Notes under the pieces: generated by a model
The model's input: the letters and a program-made list of their open reading frames with translations, nothing else
What the model was told of the DNA's origin: nothing
Database searches by the model: none
Shown: in pieces, positions 59,044 through 64,000 of the stretch
Position numbering within the stretch: the stretch's first letter is position 1
How the letters are laid out: each line of letters starts with the position of its first letter
Program-made: the position numbers and the translations under genes
Assembly: GCA_964459995.1 (NCBI GenBank)
Contig: CAYWOR010000012.1
Coordinates: 24,135-88,134 of the forward strand
Length of the DNA: 64,000 nt
Direction: 5' to 3'
Origin: CAZSHG01 sp964459995
GTDB lineage: Bacteria; UBP14; UBA6098

Positions 59044-60194
59044 TGGCCTTTGGCTGTTATGTCCATGTCCCCTTCTGTTCGAGCGCTAAATGCCTTTACT
59101 GCGCCTTTTGCTCGATTCCCTACGATAGCGATTTCGCAGAGAAATATATCTATGCTCTTCTCGATGAGGCGCGAAGGGAATGTTTAGAACCAATTTCCAC
59201 TCTGTATTTCGGCGGCGGCACCCCGACTTCGCTTTCGTCGAAACAGCTTAACAAAACATTCTCCGGCATGTTGTCTATTTTGAACATCTTACCCGATTGC
59301 GAAATCACTTTCGAGGCCTCGCCGGAGACCCTCGACGCCGAGAAGCTCGATATTCTGCGAGATTTGGGGGCAAAACGCCTTTCAATCGGCGTGCAGTCTT
59401 TTTCAAACAAGCTTTTGCAGACATTGGGCAGACGTCACGATTCGAAAACCGCCGTTTCTGCAATCGAAACAGCGCTGTTGTGCGGTTTCGAGGTTTCAAT
59501 CGACTTAATTTACGGAGTTCCGGGGCAAAGCCTTCTCGATTGGGAAGAAACACTCGAAAGAGCCGTGGATTCGGGCGCGGAGCATGTTTCGCTTTATTGT
59601 TTGTCCATCGAGGAGAACACACCTTTCGAGCGGATGTTGAATGATGGGTTTCTTCCGCCTGCCGATGAGGATTTGGAGCTTGAGATGTTCGAGCACGCAG
59701 GCTTGATTCTAAGCTCCGCCGGCTTTCGAAGATACGAGCTTTCTAATTTTGCGAAGGGGAATAAAATCAGCCGGCACAATTTAAATTATTGGCGAGGAGG
59801 CGGCTATTACGGCCTTGGGGCTTCTGCGCATTCCTATTTTCCGGGACCGCCGAGATGGACACGATACGCGAACACGTCGGATCTTCAAAAATACATTTTG
59901 CAAATCCGCGAAGGGAGGTCTCCGCGCGAGTTCGAGGAAGTTCTGATCCCCGAACAGCGCGTCGAGGAGTTCATAATGCTGAGATTAAGACTCGCGGAGG
60001 GATTCTCCCGCGAAGATGTTATGGATTTTCTTCCGGAAATCGATGCGGATGATCTTTTCGAACGTCTCGGAAAGCCTATCTCAGAAGGGTTTCTGGAGTT
60101 TCGCAATGGACGCGTCTCTATCCCCGAAAATCGCCTTTTTATCTCGAACGAGTGCGTAGTCCGGGTGATTTGTGCACTCCAAGCAAAAAAATAA
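59043..60194 (+). CDS. HemW-like radical SAM protein (oxygen-independent coproporphyrinogen oxidase family)
   Basis: 383 residues. Radical SAM barrel near the N-terminus: YVHVPFCSSAKCLYCAFCS, then YFGGGTPTSLS, FEASPETLDAEKLDILRDLG, RLSIGVQSFSNKLL, IDLIYGVPGQSLLDWEETL. A C-terminal HemW-type domain follows (YELSNFAKGNKISRHNLNYW, GLGASAHSYF). HemW is a heme chaperone. The cluster motif here is CX4CX2C instead of the usual CX3CX2C, checked codon by codon (TGT TCG AGC GCT AAA TGC CTT TAC TGC). A fourth Cys follows at CX2C. ATG 59043 overlaps the stop of the signal-peptidase-like gene, so the two are translationally coupled. Confidence 0.88.
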   Translation: MAFGCYVHVPFCSSAKCLYCAFCSIPYDSDFAEKYIYALLDEARRECLEPISTLYFGGGTPTSLSSKQLNKTFSGMLSILNILPDCEITFEASPETLDAEKLDILRDLGAKRLSIGVQSFSNKLLQTLGRRHDSKTAVSAIETALLCGFEVSIDLIYGVPGQSLLDWEETLERAVDSGAEHVSLYCLSIEENTPFERMLNDGFLPPADEDLELEMFEHAGLILSSAGFRRYELSNFAKGNKISRHNLNYWRGGGYYGLGASAHSYFPGPPRWTRYANTSDLQKYILQIREGRSPREFEEVLIPEQRVEEFIMLRLRLAEGFSREDVMDFLPEIDADDLFERLGKPISEGFLEFRNGRVSIPENRLFISNECVVRVICALQAKK

Positions 60195-60243
60195 GCCCCC
60201 GATTTGCTAAAATCGAGAGCTTCGAATCGCGTTTGATAAAACC

Positions 60244-60567
60244 TTAGCTAATTCCCAGATAAGCCACCTCGCCCGAAAGTATTTGGTTGAGCATTTTGAC
60301 AAATTTTCCGCCGTCGTCGGAGAAATTCACCGGATAGTTTTGAATCTGCGATATGCTCACAGCTCCGGTTCGTGTGGGGCGGTCCATCTGAAAACCATTT
60401 TTGTGGTGCCTAACCCTCTTTCTGCGCGATTCCTGAGTCGCGATAGCGGCGCATCTGCTCGAGCAATATTTAGGGATATATTTCGCACCGACCTTTATTA
60501 TAAAGGTATTATCGCAACCTTCTCTTTCGCATTTTTTTAGTGCTCTCGGCATTTTTTTGCGCGGCAT
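60244..60567 (-). CDS. Small basic zinc-ribbon protein, unknown
   Basis: 107 residues. Begins MPRKKMPRALKKCEREGCDN, very basic; zinc-ribbon type cysteines C-x4-C ... C-x3-C (CEREGC at about 13, YCSSRC at about 35-40), then a basic stretch ESRRKRVRHHK and a non-descript acidic tail ending SGEVAYLGIS. Looks like a nucleic-acid binding protein; no family recognised. Start ATG 60567 has GGGAGG about 8 nt upstream. Stands alone on the minus strand, convergent with the HemW-like gene and divergent from namZ. Confidence 0.7.
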   Translation of the reverse strand: MPRKKMPRALKKCEREGCDNTFIIKVGAKYIPKYCSSRCAAIATQESRRKRVRHHKNGFQMDRPTRTGAVSISQIQNYPVNFSDDGGKFVKMLNQILSGEVAYLGIS

Positions 60568-60749
60568 AATGAGCCTCCCTGTCTTTATTTGCGTTATGTT
60601 CTTGCGCGGATTATATGCCAAAGGAAAGATTATATCGTATCTTGTTGATATTCTGAATCTTATAAGTGTCGAAGCAATTTATGAAATTTATTTACACTTT
60701 CTCGATGGGTATTATTCCCCATTTTATAAGGCATTATTACCGAAAATAC

Positions 60750-60777
60750 TTGCTATGAGGCTTTTCGCAATTATATT
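60750..60777 (+). promoter_or_regulatory. Probable promoter of the muramate recycling operon, leaderless start
   Basis: TTGCTA (60750-60755), 16-nt spacer, TATATT (60772-60777), the same hexamers and spacing as at the tRNA-Ala gene. The A of the namZ ATG (60784) is seven bases beyond the -10, so the transcript would begin at the start codon. No ribosome site is present. Confidence 0.45.
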
Positions 60778-60783
60778 TCAGAT

Positions 60784-61956
60784 ATGAAAACTAAGGTAAA
60801 AACCGGCATAGAAATCCTGCTCGATTCCCCAAAAAGCTTCCCATTAGGCGATTCTCCGGCGATTCTATGTAATGAGGCTTCTGTTTGCTCGAATCTCACT
60901 AACTCCATCGACACGCTTATCGGCGCCGGAGTCCGGCTGAAAGCTATTTTCGGCCCACAGCACGGCTTCTACTGCACAGATCAGGCGAATATGATAGAAT
61001 GGGAAAGCGAGATCGACCCACGCACGAAACTGCCATTCATTTCGCTCTACGGCGCTCATCGCAAGCCTACGCCGGATATGCTCGCGGGGATTTCGTCGAT
61101 GATTATCGATCTTCAGGATGTCGGTGCGAGGTTCTATACCTATCTCTGGAGCGCCCTGTTGACCCTTCGCGCTTGTGCCGATATGGGAATTCCGGTTATC
61201 CTTTGCGACCGCCCGAACCCAATCGGCGGCGAAATTATAGAGGGTCCCGGAGTTGAAGTAGGTTTCGAGAGCTTTGTCGGGCTGGCTGATTTGCCGGTTC
61301 GTCACGGCCTCACAATCGGCGAAGCACTGTATATGCTGGCTTTGCGCGAGGGAGTCGCGTCGAAACTTCATGTCGCCAAGATGTCCGGATGGCACAGGTG
61401 GATGAGCTGGACCGATACCGGCCTCGAATGGGTCAACCCCTCGCCGAACATGCCCGGTTACCTCACCGCGCTTGTTTACCCCGGCGGATGCCTTCTCGAA
61501 GCGACGAACATCTCCGAAGGACGCGGCACCACAAGGCCTTTCGAACTTGTCGGCGCGCCCTGGATAGATATGTGGGATTTTTCCGTGGCTTTGGATGCCG
61601 AACGCCTTCCCGGAGCGATTTTCCGCCCCACCGAATTCAAGCCGGTTTTCGATAAATTCTCTGACCAAATCTGCAGAGGCATTCAGGTGCACGCCATCGA
61701 CGAAGCGGCTTTCAGACCGGTTTTGACCTATTATGCTATTATCAAATGTGCGAGAACACTGTATCCGGGGGAATTTCGATGGGCTGATCCGCCCTATGAA
61801 TATGAGTTCGAGAAGCTTCCAATCGACATCCTCGCGGGTTCCGAGACTTTCCGAAAGGCCGTGGAGGCCTGTTTGCCGACTTCCGAAGTTGCAGAAATTT
61901 GGCGTGTGAGGGAACTATCCTTCGAGAATGAACGCCGTGAACATCTAATATATTGA
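60784..61956 (+). CDS. namZ: Exo-beta-N-acetylmuramidase NamZ-like (DUF1343)
   Basis: 390 residues, DUF1343/GH171 family, which removes terminal MurNAc from peptidoglycan fragments. Seen: AIFGPQHGFY, LPFISLYGAHRKPTPDML, IIDLQDVGARFYTYLWS, DRPNPIGGEIIEGPG, PVRHGLTIGEALYML, WVNPSPNMPGYLTALVYPGG, NISEGRGTTRPFELVGAPW. No signal peptide, so it acts in the cytosol or needs another export route; the characterised Bacillus enzyme is exported. First gene of an operon with MurU-like and AmgK-like genes, which makes a MurNAc role more likely than family membership alone would. Confidence 0.9.
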   Translation: MKTKVKTGIEILLDSPKSFPLGDSPAILCNEASVCSNLTNSIDTLIGAGVRLKAIFGPQHGFYCTDQANMIEWESEIDPRTKLPFISLYGAHRKPTPDMLAGISSMIIDLQDVGARFYTYLWSALLTLRACADMGIPVILCDRPNPIGGEIIEGPGVEVGFESFVGLADLPVRHGLTIGEALYMLALREGVASKLHVAKMSGWHRWMSWTDTGLEWVNPSPNMPGYLTALVYPGGCLLEATNISEGRGTTRPFELVGAPWIDMWDFSVALDAERLPGAIFRPTEFKPVFDKFSDQICRGIQVHAIDEAAFRPVLTYYAIIKCARTLYPGEFRWADPPYEYEFEKLPIDILAGSETFRKAVEACLPTSEVAEIWRVRELSFENERREHLIY

Positions 61957-61957
61957 T

Positions 61958-62845
61958 ATGCAAGCGATTATACTTTGCGCGGGTGAGGGAACACGCCTCA
62001 AACCGCTGAGCAATTACCTTCCAAAACCTCTGTTTCCTGTGCTTTGCGAACCCCTGCTTGGGCACATCCTCGACAACATGGCCAAACACGGCATTTTCCG
62101 TGTAGCCGCCAATGTATGGTTCCGCAAGGAGGATTTCCTCGAATTCGCGGAAAGCCGCTCAGGTGGCGGGGTTTTGTTTTCACTCGTGCCGGAGGAGGAT
62201 CTTCTCGGCACCGGCGGCGGAATCGCCAATGTCGCGGAAAAACTGCGTCCGCAGGGCACTTTTTTGGTGCACACCGGCGATATTTTCGCGGAAATAGATT
62301 TCACGACGGCGATTCGTGTGCATCGAGAATCTGGCGCGGCTTTGACATTCCTCGTGCGTCGCGGCGCGCGTGAGATTCTCGCTAATGGCTACTCTGTGGT
62401 CGATATCAACGGCATAATAGGCACACAAAGCGATTCCGCGTGGAAATTCACAGGGGTAAGCCTTTGGGAGCCGGAAATGCTCGATTTCATGCCGCGCCCC
62501 GGAGCTTCCGGCGGTGCGGTCGAGGGCTGGATCGAGGCTATACGCGCACTTCCCGGCAAGATTCGTTTCTATGACATCGGAGATGCCCTCTGGACCGACA
62601 TTGGCACGCCGAGGGATTATCTCGAGCTTCATTCGAGGCTTCTTTGCGGAGGCAACCATATTTCGAAATTCGCAGAAATAGGCTCAGGCGCGAGGTTAGA
62701 TAGCGGGGTTTGCGTATGCTCGGGCGCAAGAATCGGCGAAAAATGCTCTCTCCGCGATGTCGTTGTTTGGCCGAACTGCGATATTCCAGCGGGAATATCT
62801 TTAGAAAAAGCCATCGTAGGTCCCTTTGGGATACATATATTATGA
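61958..62845 (+). CDS. murU: Sugar-1-phosphate nucleotidyltransferase, probable MurNAc-1-P uridylyltransferase (MurU-like)
   Basis: 295 residues. N-terminal pyrophosphorylase fold: AIILCAGEGTRLKPLSNYLP with KPLFPV (signature), PEEDLLGTGGGIAN, FLVHTGDIFAEID, WTDIGTPRDYLE. The last about 65 residues form a short left-handed beta-helix-like tail (FAEIGSGARLDSGVCVCSGA). Between a NamZ-like gene (1 nt away) and an AmgK-like kinase (4-nt overlap), so MurNAc-1-phosphate to UDP-MurNAc is the likely reaction; mannose- or glucose-1-phosphate are alternatives by sequence alone. Pseudomonas MurU lacks the added tail. Confidence 0.85.
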   Translation: MQAIILCAGEGTRLKPLSNYLPKPLFPVLCEPLLGHILDNMAKHGIFRVAANVWFRKEDFLEFAESRSGGGVLFSLVPEEDLLGTGGGIANVAEKLRPQGTFLVHTGDIFAEIDFTTAIRVHRESGAALTFLVRRGAREILANGYSVVDINGIIGTQSDSAWKFTGVSLWEPEMLDFMPRPGASGGAVEGWIEAIRALPGKIRFYDIGDALWTDIGTPRDYLELHSRLLCGGNHISKFAEIGSGARLDSGVCVCSGARIGEKCSLRDVVVWPNCDIPAGISLEKAIVGPFGIHIL

Positions 62846-63768
62846 TAACAGAATATTTACAATCATTCATCGATAAATCAGGCTTCAAAGGCTATAAAAT
62901 AGAGCATATACGAGGAGCCGGGTCTGACAGAAGCTTCCATCGCCTTACTAAAGAGTCTTCAAGCGTAGTTATGATGTCCGGAGGTGGGCATGGCGGCTCG
63001 ATCGAGGACTGGGTCGAGGTGCAACGGTTTCTGCACAGCCTCGGATTCGGTGTTCCGAAGATATTCGCCTATGACATTGCAATTCCGGCGGCCATAGTCG
63101 AGGACTTGGGTGAATGTCGCCCACCGGAGCTTTATGAATACGAGCTTGTAGTTCGTGAGCTTGCACGATTAGCTGTAATAGCAGGTGAGAATATTAGCAA
63201 ATGCCCTACTGTCGCCAATCGTCCCTTCGATTTTGAGGCTTTCCGATGGGAATCGACCTATTTCACCGAGCAATATCTTCGCGGATATCGAAAACTCGAC
63301 GAAAGTCTTATAAATAGGCTGTCAGAAGATTTCGACCGCATCGCTAAATATTTGTCAAACCTGCCTAAATATTTCACGCATCGCGATTTTCAATCGACAA
63401 ACGTTCTTTTAGTTGACAAATGTGTGAGGATTATCGATTTTCAATCCGCCCATTTTGGGCCTGCGGAATATGATTTGGCGAGTATGCTTTGGGATCCTTA
63501 CGCCGATATTCCCGCAGATGCCCGTGTGCGGCTTGTCGAGGCATATTTAGATGAATTCGAGGGACAAGCCGGCAAAATCGACCGAAAAGTATTTATGGAA
63601 AACCTTGAAACAGCGGCTATTTCAAGGCTTATGCAGGCTTTGGGGGCTTTCTGTTTTTTATCCGCGATAAAGGGAAAACTGATGTTCTGTGCCTTCATCT
63701 CCCCGGCGGAAAAGCGTCTGCGGGGACTTCTGGCAAGAAATGATTTCCTTCGCGGATTACAAATCTGA
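62842..63768 (+). CDS. amgK: Phosphotransferase, probable anomeric MurNAc/GlcNAc kinase (AmgK-like)
   Basis: 308 residues, aminoglycoside-phosphotransferase fold. Seen: nucleotide-loop region RGAGSDRSFHRLT, catalytic loop FTHRDFQSTNVLL (Asp and Asn), metal site RIIDFQSAHFGPAEYDLASM. AmgK phosphorylates MurNAc at C1. The DFQ-type motifs and the neighbouring MurU-like and NamZ-like genes support this. Start ATG 62842 overlaps the upstream stop (ATGA); longer readings are not needed. It ends 2 nt before the stop of the convergent partial gene at the window edge. Confidence 0.85.
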   Translation: MITEYLQSFIDKSGFKGYKIEHIRGAGSDRSFHRLTKESSSVVMMSGGGHGGSIEDWVEVQRFLHSLGFGVPKIFAYDIAIPAAIVEDLGECRPPELYEYELVVRELARLAVIAGENISKCPTVANRPFDFEAFRWESTYFTEQYLRGYRKLDESLINRLSEDFDRIAKYLSNLPKYFTHRDFQSTNVLLVDKCVRIIDFQSAHFGPAEYDLASMLWDPYADIPADARVRLVEAYLDEFEGQAGKIDRKVFMENLETAAISRLMQALGAFCFLSAIKGKLMFCAFISPAEKRLRGLLARNDFLRGLQI

Positions 63769-63770
63769 TC

Positions 63771-64000
63771 CTACTTCAAATACACCACCCGTTTTGTGTC
63801 CGAACATGTGCCATCGGGCGAAACGGCGCGCACGAGATAGACACCGCTTCCCTCTGTGGGTTCCGGAGTCCAAATCTGCTCGCCACCGGGAAGCTTGGCG
63901 ACGCTTCTGCCGTTAAGATCGAAAATCTCGATGACCGCACTCGCCGGCGCGGAGATAGCAACCGCCGAATTGAAGGGGTTCGGGTAAGCGGTGAGGGCGA
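63771..64000 (-). CDS. C-terminus of a secreted protein with T9SS-like sorting domain (partial)
   Basis: Only the last 76 residues are in the window: ALTAYPNPFNSAVAISAP, AVIEIFDLNGRSVAKLPG, SGVYLVRAVSPDG, ending SDTKRVVYLK. This is the same sorting domain as in the proteins at 40175, 42618 and 53468. The short form with WTP before SGVYL is closest to the end of the C10 protease (IWTPNKTLPSGVYLIRA). The functional part lies beyond the window. Confidence 0.85.
   Translation of the reverse strand, partial: ALTAYPNPFNSAVAISAPASAVIEIFDLNGRSVAKLPGGEQIWTPEPTEGSGVYLVRAVSPDGTCSDTKRVVYLK

Noticed and set aside
60200..60215. CGATTT/AAATCG hairpin in the convergent gap between the HemW-like and zinc-ribbon genes
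   Set aside because: Only six mostly A-T pairs and no T tract; not supported as a terminator.
1..64000. Many long open frames opposite to strong genes (for example 2239-3156 opposite ppdK, 3521-4930 opposite purF, 43230-44354 opposite the large secreted protein)
   Set aside because: They are mirror frames produced by codon bias; none has its own ribosome site and recognisable domain, while the opposite strand carries full conserved motifs.

Overview
The window (64 kb, about half G+C, one 100-N scaffold gap at 44898-44997) looks like a metagenome-assembled scaffold from a Gram-negative, didermal bacterium of the FCB-type candidate phyla. Three things support this: KdsA (LPS core sugar), a type IV pilus pilMNOPQ cluster and an RND efflux pump show an outer membrane. 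Four secreted proteins end in the FlgD-like/type IX-secretion-like C-terminal sorting domain (a PNPFN motif, then a VxIxDxxGR-like strand, ending in a SGxYxxR strand and a basic last strand). A PD40-carboxypeptidase-regulatory-OmpA protein resembles the T9SS component PorE. The species cannot be named from sequence alone. Nothing in the window looks like a prophage, insertion sequence, integrase or CRISPR array.

Layout. 1-11 kb: M42 peptidase (partial), ppdK, purF, nucleotide-sugar dehydrogenase and metG on the minus strand. Then a divergent tRNA-Ala(GGC), a GAF/sigma-54 activator and kdsA on plus. 11-21 kb (minus): uvrA-vanZ-like-ppx, pilMNOPQ and recR. 21-27 kb (plus): two TPR lipoproteins, histidine kinase, PorE-like protein, orphan hypC and ribD. 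27-31 kb (minus): aldolase, nitrilase, tandem OmpA-like and ROK kinase. 31.5-35.5 kb (plus): a three-gene envelope operon of unknown function (lipoprotein plus two related single-span membrane proteins). 35.6-40 kb: DMT permease, membrane protein, ftsY, gltX. 40-56 kb: secreted C10 protease, very large secreted protein with a newly noticed 52-residue membrane peptide gene behind it, an RND efflux operon under a TetR regulator with a clear operator, and another secreted protein. 56-64 kb: ferredoxin-thioredoxin-reductase/rubredoxin fusion, glutaredoxin and serpin, diverging from a signal-peptidase homologue that lacks both catalytic residues and a HemW-like radical SAM protein. Last come a zinc-ribbon protein and a namZ-murU-amgK-like muramic acid recycling operon.

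The most unusual observation is a family of three intergenic DNA elements (11047-11177, 36487-36723, 39811-40105). Each is built as a closed four-way junction: one outer inverted repeat (12-14 bp, always carrying CGTC) encloses exactly three further inverted-repeat arms, placed end to end with essentially no unpaired base at the junction. The arm sequences differ completely between the three copies while base pairing is perfect, so the structure rather than the sequence is conserved. Loop lengths cluster near 35 or 70 nt. All three sit directly behind the 3' end of a housekeeping gene. I do not recognise this as a described repeat or RNA family.
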